A DNA stretch of 64,000 bases from Selaginella tamariscina (GCA_003024785.1 PUQB01000591.1:1-64000); one strand, 5' to 3'; numbered from the stretch's first letter, positions 38,901 to 52,114 are shown. The notes: generated by a model from the sequence alone, not told the origin. Numbers and translations: made by a program.

Positions 38901-39943
38901 TTAAGTACTTTCAATTACCATTTAATCCAAGAAATTACTAGTCGAAGAAATGGCACTAGCAATAAGTAGCATAAGCAAATGCTTAAGAGTTTCAAGACAT
39001 ATTGGTGGTGTGGTAGATATAAGATCTTAAGTAGTGTCATTTGTTCGGGACATCTAAAAAATGTAAAACACTACGTTGTAGTCTATTGAACCAATTTTGC
39101 AATATTGTCTCGGTTCTTTCTTCGTACTAGTAAACAATAGCTATGTTGTTGAATGCGTCTATTCACCTTAGTTGAATTTGACATAAGTTTCTCTAAAAAT
39201 CAACATTTAAGATTGGATACAATGATAGCAATTGAAGAATTAATCTTATTTGAATAATTATGTTATACAATTTACTATGCATAGCTCAGAACAATATCAA
39301 TTGTGTGTGTGTGCATGCATGAGAGAGAGAAAAAGAGCTTTATAATGGTGTGTTTCTTTAACTTAAAGGTGTAAAGTATGTGATTGCCCCTAAGGAAAAA
39401 AGAAATACCGAATTAAATGAGAGCCACTAGTCTAGAGTTGATGTTCCTTACCTAAAGAAGACATTTTCGAAAGATATTTCACCCATGGGACATCCTAGAG
39501 TTATTTAGGAATGTTCTTATGTATGTATATATTGTGTATATACTTTATATATTCCAGACTTTCTAAGTATTATCATATCATGTAATAGCAAATGTTAAAC
39601 ATGCCTTTTTATATATAGATGGAATCACAAATACTATTACATATAGTCAAGAAGTATAAAATACAACATTCTTTATCAACTCAAAGAAAAATATATTTTA
39701 CATGGTGTATAAGTAATTATTATAATATTTTAAGAGACATGCATATAATATAGAAGTGTTAGTACACATGCATATAGCAAAGATAAAAAAAAGATTCTAA
39801 ATAGCTTGGAGCAATATCTAAAAACTTTCTAATTGTCATATTTTTAATTAAAATTTCAATTATATTTTCTTTTAAAAGATTTATTTTTTCAATATCTACA
39901 TTATTTATTAATGTTATCATATATGTATTCTATATATATTCAC

Positions 39944-39950
<7 letters not shown>

Positions 39951-39995
<45 letters not shown>
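39951..39995. repeat. (TA)n microsatellite
   Basis: Uninterrupted TA dinucleotides in the AT-rich desert. Confidence 0.95.
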
Positions 39996-39997
<2 letters not shown>

Positions 39998-41099
39998 CAT
40001 ATAAATACACTACATATTAATCTATGTACATGTGTAAACCTATATCAATAAAGTAACAAAATAAGTTTTACCATTTATTTAAATGTAATATTATAATTAA
40101 AAAAATATTAAAATAATATTAAGATGAGTTAATAAATTATTAAAAATTTAATTAATATAACATATCAATTTGTATTAATTCAACATATCTAGTATAATAA
40201 GATGTATCTCGTTATAATGTTAGCATGACTTGCAAGTTATATTCATGGTTTCAAGTTAAAAGATATGACTTTTATTGAATATTATTTTGTATATCATTTC
40301 AAAGAATAGTTTCACATGAAAAAATGAAAGAATTTAATTATTTAACACACAAGTAAAACTATACATATAGCAAAACTAGTCTTGTGTGAGTACACCAGAA
40401 ATTAATTTTATTTACACTAAAAAGATTGTGGCATATACATAATTGAAAAATTTAAAATTATAAATAGTAATTAGTAGTTCAATTTGTGTGTTAGTTGGTA
40501 TATGTGTTGACAAAAAGCGTCTCGTGACACATGTATTTATTTTGTTTTCATAAGTTGGACACTATGCAAATCATATATACAAGTACGCAATTATACATGA
40601 TGCACATAATTTACAAAATGGTTTGCAACTTAAGTTATGGCCATGTGGAAATTCACTTCCAACATTATTGCATGATTCCATCCCATTAAATTGCTTGTGT
40701 TTTGAGAAGAACGGATATTAAGGTTGAATTTCCCATCGAAAAATAAAGGAATAGAAAAGATTTTTGAATTCTAAATTATTGAATTACAAAAAAAGAAGAA
40801 AATTTTGTACAAGGAAGAATACTATATTTTCTTTTAAATTAGTGCGTTTATGGTTTGTTAGATTTTTCCTTATTCGTCCACTTATCACCTTCTAATTTGT
40901 CCACCTTAATAATATCTCAATTTTTTAGATTTTGTAGTGGATTCCCTGTGTTGGATGTTGTGCTCCTCGGTTTTCCCAAAGGAAATCTTTATTCTTCAGT
41001 AATGGTGTCATACTCGTGTGAATTGTCTTGTCCATATCTTTTGAAAAATCTTGCTTACATGTACCTTTCAGACATGAATGTTCTTTTTTTCACTCCTAT

Positions 41100-41675
41100 T
41101 TTCTATGGTATTAACGTGTCTTTCTAGTATTGCAGATACTTCTTGATTAATCTTTCGTACTTCTTTTGGTTCATCTATGGTATCATCTTTAATATTTTTA
41201 CGTAGTTCTCCCCATTCAATGTCTTCTTTAAGGTCCTTATCATTTTGTTTTATATCATTGGTTGATTTAATAGTTGTATATTTCCATATTCAATTGACAT
41301 TTGTTGTGATTATGACTCATGTAGAGTCATCCATGAGTATTATGATATTATTATGTCTCATCGAGCATAAGTTCAAACCAAAATGGTATGAACCATATAT
41401 TATCACATAAATACGATCAAATAATGCCATACCAACTCTCCTACTTGAAATATGGGTCGTTGTTGTACTCTTCTGAATCAATTGTGCCATGTGTGCTTGT
41501 ATAACTTATATGTTAAGCACAACTCATTGTCTTTTCTCATTCTAATTGTAATAACTTGTTCTGTCTCTCCAATATCATACTTTAGTAACATACGTAACAA
41601 CGGAATCATAAATTCGATTGGTGTAATTATCTCTAGCCCGTATATTAGTTGAAATGGTGTAAATTTTGTTATAAC
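41100..41675 (-). pseudogene. Ty3/gypsy integrase remnant, C-terminal part
   Basis: On the minus strand, 41675 downward reads KFTPFQLIYGLEIITPIEFM followed by a decayed integrase C-terminal/linker region (ETEQVITIRMRKDNELCL). The matching upstream half lies at 44953-45060; a solo LTR was inserted exactly between them. Many stops; a relic of a third Ty3 lineage. Confidence 0.7.
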
Positions 41676-44600
41676 TGTCATAGATTTTACTATGATTCGA
41701 CCCTTTGCTTTGAACATTAGCTGTTGTTACTTACTGTACTATGTTGATAAGCCCTAATGACACCCAGCTGGACCATCACTAAATATCCAAGTGCACTAAG
41801 TGGGCTTGTTTCTTCTACACCTAAATATTTGCAAGAAACTCTAGGCGAAGCTAGCACTTCCATATAGAAAACTCTTACCTTGGTTTTCTGTGTCCTAGTT
41901 AAGTTAATGGCTAGTTCCGGTGAGTTTGACATGTCAGATATGTTTAGAAATACCCTAGGTTTGACAGGTTAGGGTTTAGGGGTCGATGGATAACTCACCA
42001 AGTACATTCCCTCTGGGAATGAGATTCCGTGCCAGCCCACTTACGTAAACAGGAAAATGAGGGGGGGGGCTCTCTCTCACATAAATAAGGTAGTATATAG
42101 GAGTGAGGGTTCTTGGGTTCATGACTAAGCTTGTTACTCTTCTCCCAGTGCAAGCTCTAGCCTGTGTTGTTAAGGCACAACCTCTGTTGTGCTGCCCTAA
42201 CTTCCAGATGACAGTGGTACGTCCCACATTCGGGGTAGCTTACCTTTAAAATTGGCGAATCCATGCTTGGAAGGTCTTATCGAAATGCACGTTCCAAGAG
42301 GCAGAGGTTGAGGCTTGTCTCTAACCTCCTCCTCCACGTTAAGCTAGGTGTAGCACTCATGGCCAAGCAAGGCACATTCATATCCTTGTCCAACTGTGAG
42401 CATGGGATCTTGTTTGACGGGTTCACATTACCCAGTTCACTAAGGGATTCTAGAGTTAGCATTTAGGAGCCACGTTTGTGGCACTTGGTACAACTCTTGA
42501 ATCTAAGGGCTATGGCATGATAACCCACATTAGGGAAGGCAGTGTCACATGGAGATGTGACACTAGGCTAAATGTCACACGATACAACGCCCGAGGCACA
42601 TGTTGTGTCATGGGTTTGTCGCCAAGAGGTTGGATACTCTAGCAAATAGGCATGCTTGGGCTCGCACTAGGGTGCTAAGCCTTGAGCATCCAAGGGTTGA
42701 ACAAACTAGGAGCCCTTTCGTGAGGCACTCGCAAGGTCATGTACTTAGGGTTATCCAAACCTAGCCTTAAGGAATTTGCTTAGCAAGAACACTCGTGTCT
42801 GTCTACGGTGCACACTCATGTCTTAACTAAGTACTAACCCTAGGTCTAGGGTATGACTTGGCCACTCAAACCCTTAAGGGTTAGCCGTGGTTCAAGGTAC
42901 CCCTTGTTGTCATAAAGGGGTTGTATTCCTAGATGAAGGTGATTCCTCAAGGGGTAAGTTGTCAGAGTTTTAACCCAAAGGGCCAACACGTGGCTGCCAG
43001 GTGGCCATTCGGTGTCATCACCCTGTGTGAGCAACGCCAGAACAACCCCAACGACCCCTAAGGTTAGACTCTAATGCCCAAGTGGACAGGAGACTTAGGG
43101 TTTAGCCTAAGTCTCCTTAGAGTGTCTACCCCCAAAACCCTTGAGGAATAACCCTAGTTGACTTAGGGTTTAGCCTAAGTCTCCCTAGAGTGTCTGCCCC
43201 CAAAACCCTTGAGGGATAACCCTAGTTGACTTAGGGTCTTGCCCTAGAAGACCTAGACAGGCTCATGCCCTAACCCCCATCAAGGAGACGTGTGTTCCAC
43301 ACATACCCCTAGACAGAGCTAAGGCATCGTCACTTACCCCTTGAGGAATCACCCTCATCCGGGAGTACAACCCCTTTAGGGCGACAAGGGGTACCCTGAA
43401 CCACGACTAACCCCTAAGGGTTTGAGTGGCCAAGTCATACCCTAGACCTAGGCCTAGTACTTAGTGAGGACACCAGTGTTCTGCTAAACAAACTCCCTAA
43501 GGCTAGGTTTGGGATAACCCTAAGCACATGACCTTGCGAGTGCCTTACGAAAGGGTTTCTGCTAATGAGCTTAGGTTGTTCAACCCCTGGATTCCAAGGA
43601 GAACACTCCCTAGCCAAGTGTGCCAAAGCACACCTAGTTATGAGACCTAACCTCCCTTGAGCGGATGCCCAAGGCTTAGCACCCTAGTGCAAGCACAAGC
43701 ATGCATGTTGGTTAGAGTATCCAACCCCTTAGCGACAAGCCCATGACATAACACCAAAGGGCATGCCTCGGGCGTTGTACCATGTGACGTCTAGCCCAGT
43801 GTTACATCTCCATGTGACACTGCCTTCCATGATGTGGCTATCATGCCATAGCCCTTAGATTCAAGAGTTGCACCAAGTACCACAAACGTGGCTCTTAAAT
43901 GCCAACTCTAGAACCCTTAATGAACCTTCAGGAACTAGGTAACATGAACTTGTCAAACAAGATCCCACGCCCACAGTTGGACAAGGACACGGATGTGTCT
44001 TGTTTGGCCGTGAGTGCTACACCTAGCTTGACGTGGAGGAGGAGGCTGGAGACAAGCTCAACCTCTGCCTCTTGGAACATGCATTCCGACAAGACCTCCC
44101 AGGCATGGATTCGCCAACGTTAAGGGTAAGCTACCCTGAAGGTGGGACGTACCCTGCATCTGGAAGTTAGGGCGGCACAACAGAGGGTTGTGCCTTGACG
44201 ACACAAGCTAGAGCTTGCACCGGGAGAAGAGTAACGAGCTCAGTCATGAACCCAGGAACCCTCACTCCTATATACTACCTTATTTATGTGACAAGCCCCC
44301 CCCTGTTTTCCTGTTTACATAAGTGGGCTAGCACTGAAATCTCATTCCCAGAGGGAACATACTTAGTGAGTTATCCATCAACCCCTAAACCCTAACCTGT
44401 CAAACCTGGGGGTATTTTTAAGCATATCCGACATGCCGAACTCACCGAAACTAGCCATTAATCCAATCGAGACACGGAAAACCAAGGTAGGAGTTTTTAA
44501 AAGGTAAGTTCTAGCTTCGCCTAGAGTTTCCTGCAAATACCTAATAACACCCGGCCGGACCATCACCAGATACCCAAGTGCACTAAGCGGGCCTGTTTCC

Positions 44601-44952
44601 TACTACATCTAGAACTTATCAACATACAGTAGGTAACAACAGTCAACGTCCAAAGTAAAGAGGAGTCATAGTAAAAACTATGACATAAGTGAGCTCTGTC
44701 ATGGGGTATGTGTAAGGCACATCTCCTTGATGAGGTTAGGGCATGAGCCTGTCTAGGTCTACCGGGACAAGATCTTAAAGTTTACTCAAGGTTATCCTCT
44801 AGGGTTCCGAGGATGGTCATTCTATAGGACTTAGGGTAGGACTCTAAGTCTTTTGTCTAATTGGGCCCTTGATTCAGACTCTTAGGGTTATCTTGGAAGA
44901 CTTAGTATCTCACTTGGCAGCCACTTGGGCCCTTTGGGTTAAAACTCTGACT
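41676..44952 (+). mobile_element. Solo LTR (plus orientation) of a large LTR family, split by a second solo LTR
   Basis: The LTR begins TGTCATAGATTTTAC at 41676, runs to 42959, and continues at 44691-44952, ending AAAACTCTGACT (expected ACA). A 5-bp duplication ATAAC flanks it (41671-41675 and 44953-44957). No internal coding region is present, so it is a solo LTR. The integrase frame on either side rejoins when it is removed. A segment of about 70 bp near 41752-41825 is inverted relative to other copies. Confidence 0.85.
42960..44685 (-). mobile_element. Solo LTR (minus orientation) nested in the LTR above
   Basis: On the plus strand it starts TGTCAGAGTTTTAACC and ends AAAAACTATGACA, i.e. 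a complete minus-oriented LTR of about 1.73 kb. Perfect target-site duplication TAAGT at 42955-42959 and 44686-44690. Because host and insert are the same family in opposite orientation, the region looks like a roughly 3-kb inverted repeat. Rich in CCCTAA/TTAGGG-like words and short tandem duplications (near 43090-43230). Confidence 0.9.
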
Positions 44953-45060
44953 ATAACTTTGTACATAGTATGATACACTCGTAATGCTAAAGCTAGTTTT
45001 TCATTTCTAATTCATATTAGCTATACGGTCTTCAATATTTACTTATATTTATATGGTCTT
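44953..45060 (-). pseudogene. Ty3/gypsy integrase remnant, upstream half
   Basis: The minus strand reads EKLALALRVYHTMYKV up to the ATAAC duplication, the conserved integrase stretch that precedes TKFTPFQLIYG at 41675. Together they form one continuous integrase segment interrupted by the solo LTR. Confidence 0.65.
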
Positions 45061-46330
45061 TAACTTGTTTCTCTATTTTCACCTCTAAGAAATGTTGTGA
45101 AAGTTTTTGACAAACCTTTGAAGGTTTATGATTTTGATTATTTATGAATAATAAACCCTAAGTTATCCTAATATATATGTGTGTATAATAAATAATTGTA
45201 AAAAGTATTTATAAAAATTAAAGAATATTAGATTAAATTTATATATTTACTATATAAATTGGTTTGGTTTATTTCATGTTTTATTAAAATTGTTAATCTC
45301 GATAACAATCCACACTTAAAAGCAAACTTTAGGTGAACTATATTTGGCTCTGTCACGAACCAACGAGTCTTAAAAGTAAGTTGACCCGAGCTTTTATCGA
45401 GTTTTCAACTCTTAAACTGGGCTGGTATCCTTACTAATGACGAGTGACTTTACTACTGGAGAGAGAGTTGATCCCTAAAGATTAAAATGTACAATTGAAA
45501 AAGGTCGTGGTATGCTTGACGTTTGTTTGCAAGTACGACACATAGCCTCGCGCTTGCATGTCTTTGACGAGTCAAACGTTTGCATGGGCTGTGTGTTGGA
45601 TATAATAGTCTCAGCTAACATATAGACTGCTTGTTGTGCTTCAAAAGCTTTTGTGGATATACATGCAAGTTCCCGAAATTGTTCATGAGTAACCAAACTA
45701 CATTCATTCCTTGATAAAATTGCATCTAACCCTTAAAGGTTCTTGACTAACATGCTCCACGACTTTAACATCTCCATTGACTGTTATGGCCCTTTTAACG
45801 ATTGTGTGGGATGGGATTTTATCACTTCAATAGCATTCGGTTCCTTGGAATCCCCTTCTTGGGCATTTGTTGCAATGCCAAGGAATTGGCACATATGCCT
45901 ATGCATCTCACAGGTCCAGCAACCTCTCTATTCCTACCCCAAATACCTGCTCAATAGGTCAGGAAGTTTTATTTGTTTCAAATGTTTCCGGTGGTTTAGG
46001 CCAAATTGTGGAAGCTTTTATCCAAGCATCAAAGGCATCAACTTTGACGCTACCAGGTAATTATGTTAATGTTAATGAATGTTCATTTGTTAAGTACTTG
46101 CAAGAGTTTAGCACATTGGTTTCACGTTGTTCGTAGTGGTGATGCTGTTTTCACGAAAGTAAGTTAACCTGTTAGTATATATATATAGTGTGGTGTGTGT
46201 GTGTGTGTGTGTGTGTGTGAGTGAGAGAGAGAGAGAGAGAGATTGACATAGTTTAATTTGTACATGTGTGTAACTGTGTTTGCTTTTTAAGTTGTATTCC
46301 TATATATACAAATATATATTTAATTAGCTA
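45061..46330. other. Repeat-like region, unassigned
   Basis: Open frames at 45475-45696 (minus) and 45743-46136 (plus) show no family I recognise. The stretch is probably a continuation of decayed retroelement sequence. A (GT)n(GA)n microsatellite lies at 46192-46243 next to the PPR pseudogene's 3' end. Confidence 0.4.
46192..46243. repeat. (GT)n(GA)n microsatellite
   Basis: GT run followed by a GA run, downstream of the minus-strand PPR gene. Confidence 0.95.
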
Positions 46331-46524
46331 GGACAGTGGATATTGCACCAGGATAGATGATGAACGGTTACAATGCACTGGCAGAGAATGGCAAGGTGAT
46401 AACAGAGTGGAGGTTGTTTCGGAGGAACAAACAGCATCGGTTATGATGACATGAATGGCGTTCACTTGGGTTCCCTCCCCAAACAAATAATTGGTTGACT
46501 TCTTAACGTTTTCAGAATAACTAT

Positions 46525-48836
46525 TTAGTGGATTAATGCTTGACAATACCTCCTCTCAAGTACCTCAGATTGCTCCAAATACATACCCACACTTGCATAG
46601 ATATTTGCCATCAACAGATATGCACCATCCTCCTTGTCATCCGACCTTACCACCTTCTCAAACATCTCCTTCCCGACTTCCACGTTATTCCATTTCCTAC
46701 AAGCACTTAACACAATCTTCCATGTAATCACATTAGCTCTTCCACCCATCTTATTTACCACCTCAACTGCGTCATATATAAGATTTGCACGTCCAAGCAT
46801 ATCAATCAAACAGTGGTAATGTTCTACACCGGGTTCCAGATGATACTTTTCCATCATCAAGTCAAAATAGTACCTCCCTTTATCTATCAAACCAGAGTGA
46901 CTACACGCAGAAAGAACACAAACAAATGTTGCACTGTTAACTTGCACACCTTCTTCACACATACCCTGAAAGCTCTCAAACAGCCTTCCTGTGTTTCCAT
47001 CTCGGCTATACCCAGCAACCAATGAACTCCATGTGATTGAGTTTCTGCTACACATCGATCCGAAAACAGCCTCTGCATTGAGCATTGAACTACATTTACC
47101 ATACAAATCTACCAACGAGTTGCCAATAAACACATCATTTTCGAGTCCCTTTCTACAAACCTCACCATGGACAGCCAGTCCTGTGTCAAACTCAGCTAAA
47201 TTACAGCATGCTGATAAAGCAGCCAGGAATGTCCGAGCATTTGGTTCACAGTTGATACACTGAAACAGCTCAAGAGCCAACTTGTCTTCCCCATTTCTAC
47301 ACATCCTTGGATCAAACTAGTCCATGAAACAACACTGTGAGATGGCATTCCGTCGAAGACCATCCTAGCACTTACCATACTACCACATTTGGCATACATA
47401 TCAATAAGGCTGTTACCAATGTAAACATCAGTTGTCGGTCCAGATTGAAAGTGTATATGCATCCCCTTCTCGAGCAGCTCTTGCTTTTCCCCTTTCCCAG
47501 CAAGAACACAACATGCTAGCAGCGCACCAACATAGGATGTAGAATCCGGTGGGCACGTCATATAGTTGAATAGCTCAAGAGCCAGCTCCGACTCCATACC
47601 ACTTTGTGCATATCCCATTATCAAGTGATTCCATGAAACCACGTCACGTGAAGGCATCCGATCAAAAACCCGGCGAGCGTCAAGCATGCTCCTACATTCT
47701 ACATACATTTCAATCAATGTGTTGGCAACGAAACTGTCAACACAAGACAGGAGCAAAGCCTGAGAGTGTAAAGCCATCCCGTTCTCCAAGCCACCTTCCT
47801 CTTCTTCTTCTCTTGCGAGTCTCACACAAGCCATGAGTGCAGCAAGGAAAGTCCGTGGGTTGGGCACACAGCATCTCTTGAAGATGTCCAAAGCAAGCCT
47901 GTTATAACCATTCTCCACACATGCTAGCATCATACTTGTATAGGATACAACATTGTGAGATGGCATAAGTTCGAAGACAGCTTTAGAATTACTGAAGCTC
48001 CCACATTTCGTATAGGCTTCAACGAGTGTGTTCGCCACAAAGAGATCAAAGGAGCCGCTTATTATAGCTCGAAAATGAAGGTGTTTCACTTGTTCTTCTA
48101 CTTTTGCATGGTTACCAGCTTTATACGCCGTTAGTGCCGCAACAAAGGTCCGATGATTCGGAGCAAAGCCTTCATGCTGCATTTGTGTGAAAGACTCAAG
48201 TGCATGCGGCATGTCATTATTGTTTATGCAACCCATGATTAATGTGTTCCATGATACTAGATCAGGAGAAGGCAGCATGTTAAAAACAGACCAAGACTGT
48301 GCCAAACTACCACATTTTGCATACATATCGGTCAGTGCGTTTGTCAAGTAAATGTCCGTGTCAAAACCGATCCTTGCTGCTTGTGAGTGGATTTGCATTC
48401 CCAGCTCAAGTGACATACGATCGTTGGTCTTTGCTGCAAGGCTCGAGCAAGCTGTGACTGCAGCTACGTAACTCCTAGAATCTCAGGGTTCAGGAGTTGT
48501 GGTGAACAAGTTGAGTGCACAGAAATCTTCCCCATTCGCTGCGTATCCCAGGATCATGTTGTTATATGAAACCACTGTGTGGCATGGCAGCTTGGTAAAG
48601 ATGCCCTCAGCTTCTAGGAGACACTCACATTTGGCATACATATTGATCAGAGTGTTTGCAACTGTGATGTCCGAGTAGTAACCACTTTCTAGTGCATACA
48701 AATGCAGTTGCTTGCCTCGCTTCAGATCCTTAGAGTTAGCACATTCCTTGACCTCCTTGAGCAAGGTTGTCTTGTTGCACTGATTTACATGCAACTCCTT
48801 GAGAGATTTATAAGCACATTGCCTGGTCCATGTCAT
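46525..48836 (-). pseudogene. PLS-class PPR gene, E-type, with an in-frame stop and a frameshift
   Basis: Would encode an organelle-type PPR protein of about 770 residues starting at an ATG at 48836 (MTWTRQCAYKSLKELHVNQC). Repeats include LINMYAKCECLLEAEGIFT, LTDMYAKCGSLAQSWSVFN, LIEMYVECRSMLDARRVFD, LVDLYGKCSSMLNAEAVFG. The E-type end is ITWKIVLSACRKWNNVEVGK and GAYLLMANIYASVGMYLEQS; there is no DYW domain. An in-frame TGA at about 48483 interrupts PEP-DSRSYVAAVTACSSLA without changing frame, as a CGA-to-TGA change would. A one-base deletion near 47295 shifts CVENGEDKLALELF; the duplicate at 13.0 kb retains the frame there. No introns. Likely a pseudogene, although C-terminal parts are well preserved. 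Confidence 0.85.
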
Positions 48837-48848
48837 CGAGCACGTCAA

Positions 48849-49142
48849 ACAATGTGCTCATGTCGAATCATGCACATAATGAGGTTCTAGAATTTTAATA
48901 ATAAGGTAAAGTATGTGTATGCTATTGGTGGACAATACATACACAAAAAGCTTATAAAAAAAGATGTTAGCATTATCACTTCCATGTATCAGGTCAGCAC
49001 TAGGGCAAGTCCATAAATCCCCTTTGTTTCTGCGCTCTGCCCTTCCTCAACAAAAATAGCTCCTGCGCAATTCAGTAAAACAAGGAGATTCTGCTACGCC
49101 ATAGCCGCTTCTTCTTCGTCCTTGTCCTCATCTTCCCCGGCC
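48849..49142. other. Spacer between divergent PPR pseudogene and DHAR
   Basis: About 300 bp. No gene; presumably holds both promoters. No TATA box clear enough to assign. Confidence 0.4.
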
Positions 49143-50113
<971 letters not shown>

Positions 50114-50461
50114 AAATCAGATAAATACTAATAATATTTTTGCGTAATAAAGATATATATAAATCTGTAGTTATTACACAGTGGGAAGGGCCAATAAAAA
50201 TTCTAATCGGTATATTCGTACACAAACATAAGCTCACCGGAGTATCGAATTCGCTCCTATGTACACCGACTAGTACACCCAGTATCCCGTACGGAAACTG
50301 CCTGATAGTCTCTGATACGGCACCATGGCCCATATCAACGCAGGTCGAGTGGGGTTGAAACGAGACGACAAAGTCCTGAGAAACGACTTATAGAATGTTA
50401 GTAGATGTGTGCTTAGGTGTCCATAAATATACTATTATACACGTATGTATGTGCTCACCAG

Positions 50462-52114
50462 TTAGCCTTTCTCAGACGCAACGGATTCGGCATCCGAAGA
50501 TGAAGAGTCAGAACTGTCCGAGCCAGATGAGCTAGAATCACTGCTCGTGTCACTGTCCGAAGAAGAATCTCCGGCCTCCCCTTCCTTCTTCTCCTCTCTC
50601 TGAGGAGAATCCACTCCCACAATGTCTATGTTATCACTGTTCTCTGGTTGAGCCCCACTACCTTGCTTTTGAACACTGCCCTCCTGGTCGTCGCTTGCCA
50701 TCATAGTATGCCTCTTTGAAACCTTGTTCTTGCTCTTTTGCCAGTTCATAGCTAACCTGTAAATCTCAAACTGCGTGCTCTCATCTAACTTGTCCAGATC
50801 CAGCTCTATCTCTCCAGCCCCGTTACCCAAAACACCGGGGTTCCTCTCATTGAGTATCTCAATCACCTTCTCAGTCCTATCAGGTGGAAACGAATCCACA
50901 AGCTCGGTCAGCTTTGCCTTCTCCTTCTTACTAAGAGCACGACAACCGCCGTATGCCAGAGAGCCCGTGGATCGTCCCAGACGAGGATTCAGCTTCTTCT
51001 TCGACCGAGAGCTTGGTGTTGGAGTCTGTATATCGTCCACCGGAAGCGGAGGTGGAACTTCAATAATTTCGACTGTTGGCCTTCTCGGTGGTGGTGTATT
51101 ACACTTCTTCATAGGCAAATGTGAGGGTGGGGGTGCAGGTGCGGGTGTGGGCGCAGGCACCGGCACCGGCACGGCACAGGCAACAGGCACAACTGGCAAT
51201 GCAGCAGCTGCAGCTTCGGATACCGACCTTGTCTTCGACTTGCTCGGACGAGTCTTGACCATCATCCGCTCCACTGACTTGAACTGGTTATCAAACCTTG
51301 AAAGCAGCTTGTTAGCCAGCTTATGATAGATGGTACCCTTCGCATTGTACTTGATTGCGTTACAGAACGTAAGCCGGACATCCCTACCATATTCTCTTGG
51401 ATGAGAATAGTACCGAGTCTCGATCCTGTTCTTCACAGTCCCTAGGTCCATAGGCTTGTCAATAACCAGTTCGTATCCCTGTAGATCCGGCCACAGTTCA
51501 TGGACGGGCTGACAGAAAACCCATGCATCCTTGTCGGCAGTTCTGAGATCGGCCAGAATTCTGAGACACCTATCCCATGCTTCTGGGTTTTGCTCATATG
51601 TATCTCTTCTATGAGAGCTCGTTTCTTCACTCGAATGCAAAGTCGAGATTGTGTGATTGGACACATCCGCATCAAACCTCCGGCTCAAGTTCCCCTCAGA
51701 AACCTGCTCCTCCTTATGATACTGCCCGCTATTCTCTTCAAATTTAGGTCTTTTATTAATGGCAGGAGCCGAATCTGACTCCCGCCTCTGCCCTGTTGCA
51801 GCTCGGATGTCCGAGCTACTGGAAGCCACAGTCATCCTGGCTCCCACTGCACTACGCTCCTTGGTGAAGGCATCGTTCGCTGGAGGCTTACCTGGACCAT
51901 CGGCTACAGTACCGTGGGAAGAAGATTGCCCCTCATCCCATCTCTGGGGAGGCATTTCCTGCTCTTCTTCGTGCTGCTCCTTAGCATTTCGATTGTGTAG
52001 GTCTTGCTCCAGCTGACTGAGCCGGGCAAGGATCGACTCGACTTCTGCCAGATCGACCTCCAGCTTCTTGCGATTCCCCTCCGCGATGACGCCATTCAGA
52101 ATCGACGATGTCAT
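50462..52114 (-). CDS. GTE-type bromodomain and NET (extra-terminal) domain protein, single exon
   Basis: Plant BET/GTE family chromatin reader that binds acetylated histone tails. About 550 residues from the ATG at 52114 (MTSSILNGVIAEGNRKKLEV); the frame is uninterrupted. Features in order: N-terminal coiled-coil-like segment (VESILARLSQLEQDLHNR); Ser-rich linker with KRPKF, a possible nuclear signal; bromodomain at about residues 175-285 (VFCQPVHELWPDLQGYELVI, KPMDLGTVKNRIE, TFCNAIKYNAKGTIYH with the acetyl-lysine-binding Asn in KYN); Pro/Val-rich linker; NET domain at about 395-470 (KKEKAKLTELVDSFPPD, EIELDLDKLDESTQFEIYRL); C-terminal Ser/Asp-rich tail. WPF is replaced by CQPV at the shelf position. 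Divergent from the acetyltransferase gene about 100 bp away. Confidence 0.93.
   Translation of the reverse strand: MTSSILNGVIAEGNRKKLEVDLAEVESILARLSQLEQDLHNRNAKEQHEEEQEMPPQRWDEGQSSSHGTVADGPGKPPANDAFTKERSAVGARMTVASSSSDIRAATGQRRESDSAPAINKRPKFEENSGQYHKEEQVSEGNLSRRFDADVSNHTISTLHSSEETSSHRRDTYEQNPEAWDRCLRILADLRTADKDAWVFCQPVHELWPDLQGYELVIDKPMDLGTVKNRIETRYYSHPREYGRDVRLTFCNAIKYNAKGTIYHKLANKLLSRFDNQFKSVERMMVKTRPSKSKTRSVSEAAAAALPVVPVACAVPVPVPAPTPAPAPPPSHLPMKKCNTPPPRRPTVEIIEVPPPLPVDDIQTPTPSSRSKKKLNPRLGRSTGSLAYGGCRALSKKEKAKLTELVDSFPPDRTEKVIEILNERNPGVLGNGAGEIELDLDKLDESTQFEIYRLAMNWQKSKNKVSKRHTMMASDDQEGSVQKQGSGAQPENSDNIDIVGVDSPQREEKKEGEAGDSSSDSDTSSDSSSSGSDSSDSSSSDAESVASEKG

Larger units (their letters stand above)
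30894..41099. other. AT-rich intergenic desert without recognisable genes
   Basis: Both strands were read. Only short AT-rich open frames are present and none matches a family I recognise. The composition suggests old, decayed repeats. There are (TA)n runs at 32917-32961 and 39951-39995 and CT/CA simple sequence near 31490-31515. Some segments (30900-32100, 33150-34700) have more balanced composition and may be relics of transposon coding sequence, but I cannot assign them. Confidence 0.5.

Noticed and set aside
41676..44952. A giant foldback (inverted-repeat) transposon of about 3 kb
   Set aside because: Separate target-site duplications (ATAAC and TAAGT) show two independently inserted solo LTRs in opposite orientation.
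45860..45960. Possible CCHC zinc knuckle on the minus strand (CEMHRHMC-like)
   Set aside because: Spacing does not fit CX2CX4HX4C and no supporting Gag context was found.
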